Shown here piece after piece: positions 43,209 to 56,774 of a DNA stretch of 64,000 nt; position 1 is the stretch's first letter, and the number at the start of each line of letters is the position of its first letter. Made by a program: the position numbers and the translations under genes. Below the pieces are notes generated by a model. It saw only the letters and a program-made list of their open reading frames with translations. It was not told where the DNA came from and did not search any database. Source of the stretch: Castor canadensis (taxonomy: Eukaryota; Chordata; Mammalia; Rodentia; Castoridae); NCBI RefSeq assembly GCF_047511655.1, contig NC_133401.1:15036001-15100000 (forward strand). Direction: 5' to 3'.

Positions 43209-44231
43209 GGAGTCACACTGGACCACTGTTGCCCGCGACGCCCCCTCCACCTGCTCGTCCTGCCTTCCCTAGATGGTACCTGGTCCCCCTCTGCAGAGTC
43301 ACTGCTGGGGCCTGGACACTTCTGGTGAGAATGTCAGGACCCAGTGGCGAGCTTCCTCCCTCAGACAAGGCTTCCAGAAGCCTAAGAGTTTCCCAAAGCT
43401 GAACACCGTCCTGGTATTCAAGCTCCCCAAAGCTGTTCCTCCCTCCATCAGCCTAGGACAGGCATGTCTCCTCCCTCAGTAAGGCCACCTGCCCAGGGCT
43501 CCACCTCACCCTCAGAGAAGATGTTTCCCAAGGCCAAGCCTCCTCCCTCACACTATAGTTGTTCTTTTAAGATTACAAACACCCACAATCTAATTCAGAA
43601 CAGAGGGCCCCCAAAACAACCTTCATCCAGCCAGGGGACCCCCCAGTACCATACTGCTCCCTCAGTCTAGGACCGTGTCTTCCTCCTTCTGACTCTTCCT
43701 TTAGGGTCTAGTGAAGCCCTGGATAGCCAAGGTGGAGCTTAAGGATCCAATATGTCCCCTCTGAATCAGGCTTCAGAGCAGCTGGTTCCCTGTCCCCACG
43801 GCTGGGATGGGCAGGCGGCCTCGGGCTGGGGAGGAACTCCCTCCTGCTGCTCACGTCCTGCTGTTACCAACTCTGAATGAATCCCATCCCACAAGGTCAA
43901 GGCTTGACTTTCCTTTATCTGGAGTTACAACATCTGGATGTGGGCTGCTTCCTCCTTCCAGGCCAAGGGAGGCCTAGCTGCAGCTGGGGATTCTGGGACT
44001 TGGGGTGGGGGTGCTAACAATGACAATGCCTGCAACCGAAAGTGGGCACAAGATGAAATGTTCAGTCTGGAGCGAGCACCATTTTGGAGCCAGCACCCAA
44101 TCCAAAGGGTCGAGCAGAGGTAGAATGGGAAGCGCACAGTAGGTAGATTGGCAGGAAATAATCTGTTCACAGCTGAAAGCAACAGAAAACCCAACCCGAA
44201 GACGAAACAACTCATGGCTCATCTCATGAAC
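43209..44231 (+). other. 3' flank of the new Ly6 gene
   Basis: About 1 kb of unique sequence, presumably partly 3' UTR. No good AATAAA is seen before 44500, so the polyadenylation site is undetermined. Degenerate CTCCCTCA words recur between 43350 and 43560. Confidence 0.45.
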
Positions 44232-44692
44232 ATGTACTGCTGGTGCTGGGGTTTGAACTCATGGCCTTTGCACTTCCCAGACAGGCGCTCTACCATCTAG
44301 CCAGTTATTTTTTACATACAGTCTCCAGTTTATGCCCAGGCCATAACTGGACTGAGATCCTCCTAACTATGCTTCCTGCATACCTGGGATGACAGGTGCA
44401 CCCCACAATGCCCAGCTTATTGATTAAGATGGGGTCTTGCTAACTTGTTGCCCAAGGTGGCCTTGAACCTGAATCCTCTCAATCTCTGGCATGAGCCACA
44501 CCAGTGCCTGTCCACTTACCAGATTTTTTGATCCACGAAATGGTGAGATAATAAATGGGTGCTATTAATTTTTTTAAGGGCAGGGTCTTGCTGTAGCACA
44601 GGCTGGCCTCAAAATCTCAATCCTCTTGCCTCAGCTCTCTGAGAGGTGGGATTACAAGTGTACACAACCTGTCTAGCGTTAAAACTTTTAAA
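44232..44692 (-). repeat. SINE composite and B1-like SINE
   Basis: Composite at 44232-44515 (GGTGCTGGGGTTTGAACTCA) and B1 at 44568-44692 (GCAGGGTCTTGCTGTAGCAC). Confidence 0.8.
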
Positions 44693-44694
44693 AA

Positions 44695-45640
44695 ACCATG
44701 GTAAAATCCATACCACATAAGATTTACCATTTTAACCACTTCCAAGTGTAGAGTTCAGTAGGGCTAAGTAGGGTTAAGTATTTTCACATTGATGTGCAAC
44801 CAATCTCTAGAACCGTTTTATTACATGACTGAAACTCTTCCCATTAAATTAAAACCCCTAAAACTCCCTTTTGCCCACTCCCAGCCTCTGGCAAACCATT
44901 CTGCTTCCTGTTTCTATGAACATGGCGACTTTAGATGGCTCACGTAAGTGGAATCATACAGGATTCTTTTTTTTTTCTTTCTTTCTTTTACAATGTTGGG
45001 TTTGAGCTCAGGACCTCACACTTGCTAGGAAGTGCTCTATCACTTGAGCCATGCCCTCAGCCCTAGGATTTGTTCTTTTGTGACTGGCTTAAGTCATTTA
45101 GTGTAATGTCCTCAAGGTTCATCCATATGGTAGCATGTGTCAGAATTTCTTTTTTAAGGCTGAGTTATGCTCCATTGTGGCGATTCTTCATGTGTTGGTG
45201 GATATTTGGACAATTTCTACCTCTTAGCTATTGTGAACAATGCATCCATGAACATGGTATATCCATATATCTCGTCAAGTCTGCTTCTGGGCTGGTGGGG
45301 TGGCTCAAGTGGTAGAGCACCTGCCTAGCAAGCATGAAGTTTTGAGTCCAAACCCCAGTACCACCACCAAAAAAAAAAAAAAAACAAAAACAAAAACCCA
45401 GTTTCCAATTCTTTTGGATGTATACCCAGAAGTGGAATTTCTGGATCATGTGTGCTTAATTTTGGGGGGAACCAGTATGCTGTTTTCCACAGCAGTCACC
45501 CCATTTTCCATTCTCAGCAATAGTGCTCATAGTTTCCAATCTCTCATCCCTTAGTGGTACTTGTTACTTTTGTTTTGTTTTTTCTAGTAGCCATCCCAAC
45601 GGGTGTGCCCATGGGTGCTGTTTCAAGCCTCTGCTTGGGG
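44695..45640 (-). repeat. Old L1 (LINE-1) 3' fragment, interrupted by SINEs
   Basis: The text follows the complement of the 3' end of an ancient L1: TTTACCATTTTAACCACTTC, GGTTCATCCATATGGTAGCA, GGCTGAGTTATGCTCCATTG, GTATACCCAGAAGTGGAATT. It is broken by an ID at 44975-45066 (minus) and an ID at 45288-45400 (plus). It is non-coding and heavily decayed. Confidence 0.8.
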
Positions 45641-45707
45641 TAATTTGTTGCTCAATACTAAATGCAATTGGGAGGGGGATGGATAGATACAATTGGGTGT
45701 GCTGGTT

Positions 45708-45905
45708 GCTGGTGGCTGACGCCTGTAATCCTAGCTAATCAGGAGGCAGAGATCAGGAGGATTGGGATTCAAAGCCAGCCCAGGACAAATAGTTTGTGAG
45801 ACCCTATCTCAAAACAAAAACAAAAACATCACACACAAAAGAGGCCTGCTGGAGTGGCTCAAGGTGTAGGCCCTGAGTTCAAACCCCAGTACCGCAATAC
45901 ATACG
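45708..45905 (+). repeat. SINE, 7SL-ID composite
   Basis: TGCTGGTGGCTGACGCCTGT, then GAGTGGCTCAAGGTGTAGGC and GTTCAAACCCCAGTACCGCA. Confidence 0.87.
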
Positions 45906-46304
45906 TAAGTACACACATACAATTGCGTGAACATCCCCAGGAAAAAGGTCATGCTGCCTTGAAGACCTGCCCTCTGGAGTCACGTGGCATCATATCTGCT
46001 GAATTCTGTTTGTCTAGGTTCCAAGGAAAGGGAGCAAGGAGTAGCGGTGTTCTGAGAAAACCGGAAATGTCTCTGTGGTCACTTCTGTGAAAATACAGTT
46101 TGCCTGGGGAGCCCCGGGTCAGCAACTGCAGGAAGCAGCAACCCTGGGGCAGGGAACAAAAGAGAACCTGTGGGTTAGCACATGGGGAGTTGCTGTGCAG
46201 CTGGGTGGCCCGTGGCCAGGGCTGGGATCACAACAGAGGCCACAGCCAGTTCCATAGACACCGACAGAAGCAGGGTGTGGAAGCTTCTTGCTTTTTCTTT
46301 CTTT

Positions 46305-46880
46305 CTCTTTTTTTTTTGGCAGGACTGGGGTTTGAACTCATTGCTTTGCACTTGCAAAGCAGGCGCTCTTCTGCTTGAACCACACCTCCAGACCATTTTG
46401 CTTTGGTTATTTTGGGGATGAGGGTGGGGAGGTCTCACAAACTATTTGCCCTGCCTGGCCTTGAACCATGAGCCTCCAGATCTACTAGGATTACAGGAGT
46501 AAGCCACCTGTGCCTGCTGAACAAGAGCGGTTTCTCTTTGCAGAAGTCAGGGGACAAGGGAGCCTGGGAAATGTAGTTTTCAGACTTCTAGCTCCAGCGC
46601 GAAGGGCAGAGTTGGGTGATAGGGAGCTGAGAGGCCATAGGTAAATCACAAGTGCACTGAGCACATCCTGTCCTCTCAGCCTCAGTTTTCTCATCTGTAA
46701 AATGGGAGTAGTAATCGTTCCTGGAAAGGTGAGCAGCTGTGGAGTATCCAGTAAGTAGTAAGCACTCAGTATACGACAGTTGTTAGAATGTCACTTGTCA
46801 ACTAGAGATTTGGCTCAAGTGGTAGAGTGCTTACTTAGCAGCACAAGGCTCTGAGTTCAAAACCTTGGTACCACCAAAAA
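46305..46880. repeat. 7SL-ID composite (-), MIR-like piece and ID (+)
   Basis: Composite at 46305-46520. A MIR-like end at 46680-46720 reads CTCAGTTTTCTCATCTGTAA. ID at 46800-46880 reads TTTGGCTCAAGTGGTAGAGT. Confidence 0.75.
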
Positions 46881-46944
46881 TAAATTCCTAGAATGTTACT
46901 TATCACACTCAGTTCCAAACTACAAAATAGTTTAAATGACAGAA

Positions 46945-47090
46945 ATCTCTCTCTCCTCCTTTCTCTCTCCCTCCCTTTCCCTCTTCCTCCCTGTCTCCTT
47001 CTTTTTCTCCCTCCTCCTTTCTTTCCCTCTCTCTCTCCTGATGCTGGGGTTGAACCCAGGGCCTGGCTCATGCTAGGCAAGTTTCTGAGT
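46945..47090. repeat. Pyrimidine-rich tract with ID fragment
   Basis: A CTCTC/CTTCC tract at 46945-47040 runs into an inverted ID scrap (GATGCTGGGGTTGAACCCAG). Confidence 0.75.
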
Positions 47091-48145
47091 CTGAAATCTG
47101 ACGTCAGGGTGTCAGCACGGTCAGGTTCGGGTGAGGGCCCTCTTCCTGATCCACAGGTGGCCACTTTCTAGAATACTGTGTCCTCACACGGCAGAGGGAC
47201 ACAGATCTCATTTTGTGGGCCCCACTCCCATTAGCTGCTCTATACCCCGAAGCCCCATTTCCGTGTACCAAGCACACTGTGGGGTTAGAGCGTCAACATA
47301 TGAATTTCAGGGGACACAAGCATTCAGTCCAGAGGGAAGGAAGTAGTATTTCTGGCTCGCACTGTGTAGGTGTTTCACATCATATATCTTATTTGATGCC
47401 TTACAAAAGTAGGCATGGTAGCCCTCATTGTGAAGAGAAGGGATGGAGGCCTCTGAGTCCCCATCTCAAGGTCATGCAACAGGTAGCTGGGCTCCTCCCC
47501 TGTGGGGGAAAGGATCACCGGTCCTAAGGTTGAGAAAAGCGATGGGGATGTCCCTTCCCCAGCAACATGAGTCAATCCTGGAGCCTTAAGGCTGGTCTTC
47601 TCTGTCCCTGCCCTCTGTGTCACACTGACCACAGGGTTCCAGATCAAGTGTGCCAGCCTGTGTCCTGGAGTGAAGCAGGCGGTGGACAGGGCCACAGCTG
47701 ACCCTGTGGACATGTGGTGAGAGAAAAACATTCTGTTGTAAGCCGTGAAGACACTGTGTGTTACTGCAGCGTCACCTGGCCTGTCCAGACTAGCACAGAT
47801 GTCCCAAAGGAGATGATGGCAGAGCTGAGGGAAGAGCCAAATATCTCCAACTGCTGCCCCTGGTAATTGGGGCTCCTTGGGCTCAGACATCCCCTAGGGA
47901 ATGGGGCCAGCACGTGCTGATGTGTGGTGTGAGTCACACATCTGCTGCGCCGTCTTGACCAACGCTCACCACTTCTCTGGGCCTTGTGTTGCTAGCTACA
48001 GTAGTTGGACTCACAGATTGTAAGATAGTATTGTAAAACACAAAATTTGGAACATTCTATGCTCTCCAAAGATGGAATTTCTCGCCTGTCAGTGTGGTTA
48101 ATGTCATGACAACTGTCACTTATTCTGTGTTGTAAAGATTTGGAT

Positions 48146-48815
48146 ACTGTCTGGGCACCGGTGGCTCACACCTGTAATCCTAGCTACTCAGGAGGCAGAG
48201 ACCAGGAGGACTGAGGTTCGAAGCCAGCCCAGGCAAACAGTTGAGACCTTATCTTGAAAATACCCTTCACAAGAAAAGGGCTGGTGGAGTGGCTCAAAGT
48301 GTAGGCCCTGAGTTCAAATCCCAGTATCTCAAAAAAAAAGGAGGTTCACAGATAATAAAGAACCGCCAGCAAGTGGAATGTTGGGATTTGAACCCACATC
48401 TGTTTGACTCAAGAGGATAATCTCCCCCAAACACATACTTTAAACATTAAGGCAATAGTGCAATGACCCCCCAGGTATCAGTCTGGCTGTATGAAAAATT
48501 ACTCAACACTTTAGCCAGATATGGGGGCTCACGCCTATAATCCCAGCTACTCAGGAGATTAGGAGGATTGAAATTCAAGATCAGCCTAGGCAAAAAATTC
48601 TCAAGACCCCATCTCAACCAAGAAAAGCTGAACGTAGTGGTGCACACCTGTCATCCCAGCTACTCAGGAAGCATGACCACTGTTTAGGTCAGCCGGGGTA
48701 AACATGTGAGACCCTATCTTAAAATACCTAAAGCAAAAAGGGCTGGCGCTGGGGCTCCATCAGTCAGTAGAGTGCCTGCCTGGCAAGTTTGAAGCCTGAG
48801 TACTGCAAAAAAACC
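48146..48815 (+). repeat. 7SL-ID dimer and 7SL-7SL-ID trimer
   Basis: Dimer at 48146-48330 (GGGCACCGGTGGCTCACACC). Trimer at 48515-48815, with two 7SL heads (GGGGGCTCACGCCTATAATC and GAACGTAGTGGTGCACACCT) and a shortened ID part. Confidence 0.83.
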
Positions 48816-49004
48816 CCAAAAGTTGAAATATACATCTCCTTTCTTTCCACCTGAGCATGGGATTTCTCATTTTGCAGCCTGTAGGCCTCCATGCCTTTAA
48901 TTCTGACTTATTTTCACATCAGATTATTATTATTATTTTTAAAAGCATGCCAGCGTGTAGCAAGGTTTGAGGGAGGCATGCCTCCTGTTTAGAATTTTCC
49001 TTTT

Positions 49005-49746
49005 TCTTGAGGCACTGGGGTTTGAACTCAGGGCCTTCACCTTGAGCCTCTCCACCAGCCCTTTTTTTATGATTGGTTTTTTGTTGTTGTTGTTGCTGTG
49101 TTTTTGAGATAGGGTCTCATGAACTATTTGCCTGGGCTGGCTTTGAACTGTGATCCTGCTGATCTCTGCCTCCTGAGTAGCTGGGATCACAGTCACCAGT
49201 GCCTGGCTGAACCCCACATCTTAAAGTTTTCACCACCTCCCAATAATGCTGGGGACAAAGCCTTCAACACACGCCTTTGAGGGACATTCAAGACCCAAGC
49301 TAGAGCAGCCGGCATTACCCCCTATTATTTTCCAAACTCAATATACATTTTTTTTGGCAGCACTGGGGTTTGAACCTAGAGCCTCACACTTACTAGGCAG
49401 GCACTCTTACTGCTTGAGCCACTCCACCAGCCCTGTTTTGTGCTGGGTATTTTTGAGACGGGGTCTCATGAACTATTTGCCTGGGCTGGCTTTGAATCAT
49501 GGTCCACCTGATCTCTGCCTCCTGATTAGCTGGGATTACAGATGTGAACCACTGGTGCCTGGGAAATAACCCCATATACATTTGATACACACACGTGTGA
49601 TTAGATAGAGGAATATAGAAAGATATCTTAATATGTGCAGATATATACATATCTCCACACATGCAGGTATGTGGGATTTTTTTTGAGGCAGGGCCTTGAA
49701 CTCTTGTGGGGGCTGGGATTATAGACATGCACCACTACACCCGGCT
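49005..49746 (-). repeat. Two 7SL-ID composites and a B1 scrap
   Basis: Composites at 49005-49210 and 49345-49560, B1 scrap at 49690-49746, with a fragment of an old repeat at 49228-49290 between the composites. Confidence 0.8.
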
Positions 49747-50309
49747 TTAGGAATCTTTTTTTTTTTCTTTTGTCTTCTAAAAGAAGATACTAGCCACAGC
49801 TTTCTGCGTCTGTCCTTCCTCCCTTGTTAGTAACTCACTCGATTCTTCCTTCCTATGGCTGTATGGTGTGGTTTTCATGGCCTGTGGCGTGGTTGCACTG
49901 ACATTTATTTGATCATCTTCCTATTGACGGTGATTCACAAGGTTTCCTTTTTCTTCCTTCCTATTGTGGGGAACTCATGCAATTTCCCTTTTTTCTTCCT
50001 CCCAGGATGAGAGATTCAGCAATCAACATCCGATGACAGGATGACACTGTATTATCTGTTCCGTTTCTGTGTGTCGCAAACAATTCCTGATAAATTGTAC
50101 AAGCTTAGATGACACATCTCTCTCATGAGTTTAAAGAACATTCTAAAGTGTATAATGAAATGATATTGGAAGTTACAGTGAAAACTTAAAAGTAAGAAAC
50201 AGTGAAGTCCCTTCCCCCTAACCTCCCAGGGAGCCATCTTCACCCGGTGAGGCCCCCGGATAGTCTTCCTGTGACGGACTCTGAGTAGCCAATAAATCAC
50301 TCAGTCCCA

Positions 50310-51510
50310 GCCAGGTGTGGTAGTGCACTCCTGTAATCCTAAATACTTGGGAGGAAGAGGCAGGAAGATCATGGTCTGAGGTTGGCCCAAGGAAAAGTGA
50401 GATCCTATGAAAAATAAAGCTAAAGCAAAAAGGCCTAAGGGCATGGCTCAAGTGGTAGAGCACCTGAGCAGCAAGTGCAAGGCTCTGAGTTCAAACCCCA
50501 GTGCCTCCAAAACCAATAAATAACTACAATAACTCAGTCCTGAAAAGGTACGTGGGCTAGAGTCTTGGGAGGGGTGCTGGGTTGAAGGGCAAGGGTTGAA
50601 TGAATGCGTGATGTTGGTTGGGTTGCTCTTAGCTGTTCTTCTCTGTCAGGTAGAATCTGACTTCACAGCCTCCCCTCCGCCCCTCCCAGCCCTTTCTCTT
50701 CTGTCCCTGGAGGTGAGGACTTGGGGTTCTGACCAGCGCTGTGGTGAGCCACACCAGGCTGACACCAAAGACCCATGCTTGTGTCCCTGCTACATGAGCT
50801 CTTGTTTGTTTGCTTTACGAGGGAGGATCTCCTGCCTCAGCCTCCTGAGTGTTGGGATTATAGATGTGTACTACCTCACCTGGCTTCTCAAATTTTTTAA
50901 AAGCTAATTTCCCCCAGAATGTTAGTTGAAAGAAATACTAAAAAATATTGTAAGATGGCATCCAGGAGCCAGTGGCTCACGGACATCAGGAAGATCATGG
51001 TTTGAAGCCAGGCTGGGGACATAGTTTGTGAAACCCTATCTCAAAAACTGTCAACACAAAAAGGGACTGGTGCAGTGACCCAAGTGGTGGAGTGCCTACC
51101 TAGCAAGCATTAGGCCCTGAGTTCAAACCCCAGTACTGCCAAAAAAAAAAAAGGTGGATATATTAAAACTCACATTAATTAGAGCAAAAATATTTTAATA
51201 ACACCAAAATAAAATTTATTATGACTTGAACTCAGCTTGTTAATTAAAAATTATTTCATGTCACTTAGGCGAGAGAAATTGTCAAGTGTGGAAATTCTCC
51301 TGATTGAGGTAAGTCCAGGAGTTGATTTTAAAAACATTAGGCATGAGTTCGTTTCCATCAAAACATCCTGGACTTGAGGGTGTTGATTTTTATTTGTTAA
51401 ACTATTGCATTAAAATATCACTTATGGGCTGGAGGAGTGGCTCAAGTGGTAGAGAGCCTGCCTTGCAAATGGGAGGCCCTGAGTTCAAACCCCAGTGCCA
51501 CCAAAAAAAT
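50310..51510 (+). repeat. SINE cluster: 7SL-ID composites, ID and B1 scrap
   Basis: Composite at 50310-50515, inverted B1 scrap at 50818-50885, composite at 50965-51155 and ID at 51425-51510 (GTGGCTCAAGTGGTAGAGAG). Confidence 0.8.
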
Positions 51511-52129
51511 ACCACCTATGTTGATAACTACGTTTTTGGCAGCTCAGTAAAGGTACCCAAGGCAAAGTGTGTCACTTGCTGTAAGAGCGGTCCCTGTCAT
51601 TTCTTTCTTACTATTCAGGCCGCACGGTGGTTGGGCTCAGCTGTTTGGTTCTTCTAACTCCCACACGCGGTTGGGTGGGTCCCTCCTCTGGCTGCGTTCA
51701 GTGGTGGTGCCATTGTGGCTAGAATGTTCGAGGAGATGTTGGTGCAGCTCCATGTGGCAGCTGTCTCTTCAGAGTCTGTCAGCAGGGTGGCAGGACCCCT
51801 TAACATGGAGCTCAAGGCTCCAAGGAGAAAGCAGAAGTCAGGACCTCTTACAATCTAGGCCTGGAAGTCACAGAATGTTGCTTTGTCACAAATTGTTGAT
51901 TAAACAAATCCCAAACTTGAGCTGAGATTACAGACGTGAGCTACTATGCCCAGCCCACCATCCATTCAGCACTTTATCACTGTCTAGAGCTGTCCTGGGC
52001 ACCTAGAAGGCAGGCAATGTTTGAATGAATGAGTGAGTCCCTGGGAACTAACTTCAGGTTTATCCAAGGTTATAAAAATGGAGACAAGGTGAAGGCTGTG
52101 ATGCATACACATTTCTAGGGAAAGCGTCT

Positions 52130-53715
52130 TTGGGTTTGAATTCAAGACCTCATGCTTGCTAAGCAGGCACTCTACCACTTGAGCCATGACCCCAGCCCTA
52201 GGAGTTCTGAGACAGAGAAAGGACAGGGAAAGAAGGAGGATTAGAAGTGGGCAGGAGAAAGGGGATGAAGTTCTGAGAACCTCAGGAGAGATGTCAGGAG
52301 CTGTCCTGGTGACCATTGTGTCTCCAGCCTCAACCAGCAGCAACCTGGCCATACAGGTGCTCAGAAACCATGAGGTGAAAGCTTTGAAAGAATTAAAATG
52401 AGCCAGGTGAGGTGGTTCATACCTGTAATCCCAGTCACTTGGGGGGTGGGGATCAGGAGGATCTTGGGTGGAGGACAGCTGGGGTAAAAGTTCTTGAGAC
52501 CCCATCTCAACCAACAAGCTGGGTGTCATGGTATGCACCTGTCATCCTAGCTGTGCAGGAGGCTATCGGTAGAATTGACATCTGTGTCTGGTCCCAGCAA
52601 AACCATGAGCCCCTACCTGAAAAACAGACTAAAACAAAATGGACTGATGCTGTGTGGTTCAAATGGTGGAGTAACAGCTTTGAAAGTGTGAAGCCCTGAG
52701 TTCAATGCCCAGTCCCACCAGAAATAAACAAATAAATAAATAAATAAGGCCTGTAATCCCAGCCACTTGGGAGGTGGAGGTCAGGAGGACTGCAATTTGA
52801 GGCCAACTTGGGCAAAAAGTTAGCAAGACTCCATTTCAATGAATAAGCCAAGCATGGTGATGCACACCTGTGGTCCCAGCTACTTGGAGGCCATCGTTGG
52901 AGAATTGTCAGACAATAGTGAGACCCTATCTGAAAAATAGCTTAAGCAAAAAAGGGCTGGGTGGGGTGTGTGGCCTAAGTGATAAAGCACCTGAGTTCAA
53001 ACCTCAGTATTGCCAAAAAAAAGGAAAGCACAGGGACAATGACTGCCCCAGCTGCTCTTGGAACAGCTTGAGTCTCACTCTCCGGCATCATGTTTGCCTC
53101 TGAGCCTTTGAGGCCTGCGCTTTCCACACTGCATCGTTCTCTTCAGATGACGGGATCTACTAACAAAAGAAAAGAAAAGCTGGAGGCGCGGCTGAAGTGG
53201 TAGAGCACCTGCCTGGCAAGCGTGAGGCCCGGAGTTCAAACCCCAGTACTGCCAAAGAAAGAGGATAGATAAATAAATAAATAATCGCTCCACATCGTGG
53301 GTGGGGTGCACTCCTGTAATCCCGGCTACTTGGCGGGAGGAGGTAGGAGGATCTCCGTCTGAGGCCTTCCTGGGCAAATGTGTGAGACCCTACCTGAAAA
53401 ATAAACTAAAACCAAAAGGACTGGGGGAGTGGCTCAAGTGGCACGACACTTTCTCAGCAAGACAAGGCCCTGAGTTTTAAACCCTAGTACTCTATTCCTT
53501 AAAAAAAAAAGGCTGTACTACTGTCACATGGGGGCAGTGACACCCCTGTCACAATGGCCTCTTGGTTGCCATTTACTGTGACCCTTCCTGATTTCAGAAT
53601 TGCTACAATGTGAAAAAGACAAACACCTGTGATCCTGGCACTCGGGAGGCCGAGGCAGAAGGATCTGTGTTTCGAGGCCAGCCTGGGCTACATAGGGAGA
53701 CCCCATCACAAGAAC
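52130..53715. repeat. Dense SINE cluster
   Basis: Inverted ID at 52130-52198; trimers at 52400-52720 and 52745-53015 (plus); ID at 53185-53265 (plus); composite at 53300-53500 (plus); B1 at 53620-53715 (plus). Several end in (AAAT)n or poly-A. Confidence 0.82.
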
Positions 53716-54459
53716 AAAGTGCAACCTAGAGTTAATGAAAGTGTCGGCTCTGCTTCTGGCCAGGCTGGGTCATGCAGTGATGGTGACAGCCCTGTCCCAG
53801 CCTGTCCCACAAAGAGGAAGCTAAGGTTGCACACACTGACCACAAGCCAAGGGCTGGTTGGTTGTTGGAGGCCCAGTGATGACGGAGACAGCCCCACCTT
53901 TGTCCCAGAGGGACTCAGGGTCCAAGGGAGACCCAGATGGTCCCCACATCGTGATGGTCCACGGTGTGTGCAGGGGCTGTGGGAGCCGAGGGGGAGGCTG
54001 ACCTCAGCAAAGGGTTCTGGAAAAGTCTGATCTTTCAGCTGAGCCCAGCCAACCCGGCCCGCAGACTCGTGAGGACTAAGCCAGGAATGAGGACAGAGAG
54101 CTGGGGCAGGCACTGAGGCGGTGGCCTTGGGAGGAAATGTGAAGGGCTGCCAGAAAAGCCTCAGATCGAGATAAATATTATTTTAATGAATCAAAATTAA
54201 TGCAAAAAAAAAGTGCAGTGTTTGAGCAAAATTTTAAATAAAAGCCAGTGCCATACCAGACCATGTTGGTACCTGAAGCAAAAGCTTGAATGGAAACACA
54301 CTATGGATAAGGTTTTATTATGTTTTATAATTCATAAAATAATAATTCATAATTCATAATAATTCATAATTTATAATTCATTGAAGCTGGGCCTTTCTCA
54401 CGCCAATCAAATACTTTAGGACTTGGACCACACCCTAAACCTTTTGTTTGTAATTTTTT

Positions 54460-55120
54460 TGAGTCAGGTTTTGTTGAGTATCCCAAGCTATCTCAAACTG
54501 TGATCCTCCTGTTTCTGCCTCCAGAGCAGCTGGCATTACAGGAGGGTACCACCACACCCAGCTCATTATTATACATACATATATCTTTTTTTTATTTCAG
54601 TACTGGGCTTTGAACTCGGGGCCGACACCTTGAGCCACTCCCCCAGCCCCTTTTTTTTGTGACAGGCTTATTTGAGATAGGGTCTCACTCACTATTTGCC
54701 TGGGCTGGCTTTGAACTACAATCCTTCTGATCTCTGCCTCCTGAGTGGCTAGGATTACAGAGGTGAGCCACCAGCACCTGGCCTTCTTTTTATTTTTATT
54801 TTTGGTGGAACTGGGGTTTGAACTCAGGGCCTCTCACTTGGTAGGTAGGTGCCAACTGAGTCAGTTCATTTTGTTCTGGGCATTTTGGAGTTGGGATCTT
54901 ACAAACTATTTGCCCAAACTGTCTGGGAACTCAATCTTTCCAATATCAGTCTCCCAACTAGTTAGGATTACAGGCGTGAGCCACGGACGCCCAGCTCCCT
55001 TTCAAAACTTTTTGAGACAGAGTCTCACTGTGCAGCCCAGGCTGGCCTCCAATTCACCATCCTCCTGCCTCAGCCTCCTGAGCGCTGGGATTACAGGTAC
55101 ACCTCACCACACCCGGCCGT
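54460..55120 (-). repeat. B1, two 7SL-ID composites and B1
   Basis: B1-like at 54460-54570, composites at 54595-54785 and 54800-55000, B1 at 55010-55120 (GAGTCTCACTGTGCAGCCCA), all in one orientation. Confidence 0.85.
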
Positions 55121-55844
55121 GGTTTTCTATTTTAATGTACTCCATACTGATGTACGATAAAACTCTCGGTTTTAAAATAAGTTACCAAGACCTCTTCCAG
55201 CAATTGTAAAATAAAAATTTTAAGCGATAAAGAAAGCTTGCATCATCATTTTACTGGCAGTGCTTTTGTTTTTGTTGTTAGCAAAACTGAAAAGGACTTG
55301 TCTGTCTGACGGCCAATGGCACAGTAGATTTGATTATATGCAGAGCCGTGGAAGTGGAGAATGAATAAATGTGAGCCTCTCATTTGTCTCTGCCTTTTCT
55401 CTACCGGCCTCAGCTCCTCCTGGCTGATTTTGGTGTTTTGTTTTTTTTTAAGGTTCTGGGGATGGAGCCCAGAGTGCCCACACGCTAAGCACGTACCACT
55501 GAGTACAGCCCAGTCCCAGCTCCTGCATTTTGGATGAGTCACGAGAACAGAATTCTAGTCTTGCCAAATGAGTTCCTCCAACCTGTGTGCTTTAAAACAG
55601 TGCCCTGCTCAGGAAGCATGTGCCATCGTCACGCCGTCTTGAGGTGCCACCATGCCATCCCACCAGCCATGAGTCCAGGTTGAGCAGGAATACTAGTTCG
55701 TCTCTGGACCTGTAGGGGGTCTGGCCTACGGTCGAGTCTGAACACACTTTTAGGCAGGGACCAAATCCTGGCATGAATTATTGGATCAACGGTTCTCTTT
55801 TCGTTCAAGGTTTTTATTTGTATTTCTCTTTTTTATTTATTATT

Positions 55845-56045
55845 TTTTGTGCAATTGGGGATTGAACCCAGGGCCTCTCGAATGCTAGGCATTTGCTCTA
55901 CCACTTGAGCCACGTCCCCAGGCCTTTTGCTTTTGTTTTTAAGATAGGGTCTCACACTTTTGCCTAGATTGGTCTCAAACCTTGATCCTCCTATCTCCAC
56001 CTCCCGAGTAGCAGGGTTTGTAGGTGTGAACAACCACACCTGGTA
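55845..56045 (-). repeat. SINE, 7SL-ID composite
   Basis: TGCAATTGGGGATTGAACCC, CTTGAGCCACGTCCCCAGGC, and GTAGGTGTGAACAACCACAC. Confidence 0.82.
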
Positions 56046-56774
56046 GCTCAGGGTCTTTGTGTAGGGGGTGGTCCCTTTACCAGGGATGTCACTCACCAGA
56101 GGTCATGCTCACTCCTAACCATCTTCATATCTCAGCACAAGAGCCACCTCCTTCCAGGACTCCCAGGCTGGGTCAGGAACTTTCTTTGTGCTCCCATCAC
56201 TCTGGAGTCCCCCAGTCCAACTCTGCCCACTCTGGGTTGTCCATAATTTGTGACAAATCTGACTTCATCGCTGGACTCTGAACCCTGTGGGCACAGAGAC
56301 GCAGGCTTGTCTTGGTCATGGCTGTGTTCCCAGCACTCAGCCCAGGATGGGTCCTGGAGAAATCTCAAACATTTGATGCCTGAAGGGGGAAGAGGAGACC
56401 TGGCAGGTCAGTGGGAATGCCGCTTGTCTGGCTACTGCTCTCAGGAGCAGCGGGGATGGGATGCCCTGGGTGCATGCCAGCCTGCATGGCCTCTGTTACC
56501 CTGGACTGTAACAAATCTCGCTGTTTTCGGACCTGGAGCCTCCCCACCCCCCACCCCAGGGCAGTGGCCAGGTTTGATGCACCTCTGGGGCCTGGCTCGG
56601 AGCTGGGGCAGAGTGAGTGACGTGCATGATCGGTGCCCTGGGCTCTGCAGATATTGTCTGTGTGTAATTTAATTGCCTCTCAAGTCTGAAGGGCTGTGTG
56701 TGTCTTTTGAGACTTGTGTGTCTGTGGACTTGTTTAACGATTTTGTATTTGAGAGCGTTTTTCTTTTTTCTCCT

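Noticed and set aside
44695-45640. Possible active retroelement coding region
   Set aside because: Only an ancient, SINE-interrupted L1 3' fragment is present, with no usable reading frame.
47375-47890. 171-codon minus-strand frame
   Set aside because: It overlaps old interspersed repeat fragments (for example TGTGTTACTGCAGCGTCACC) and has no recognisable domain.
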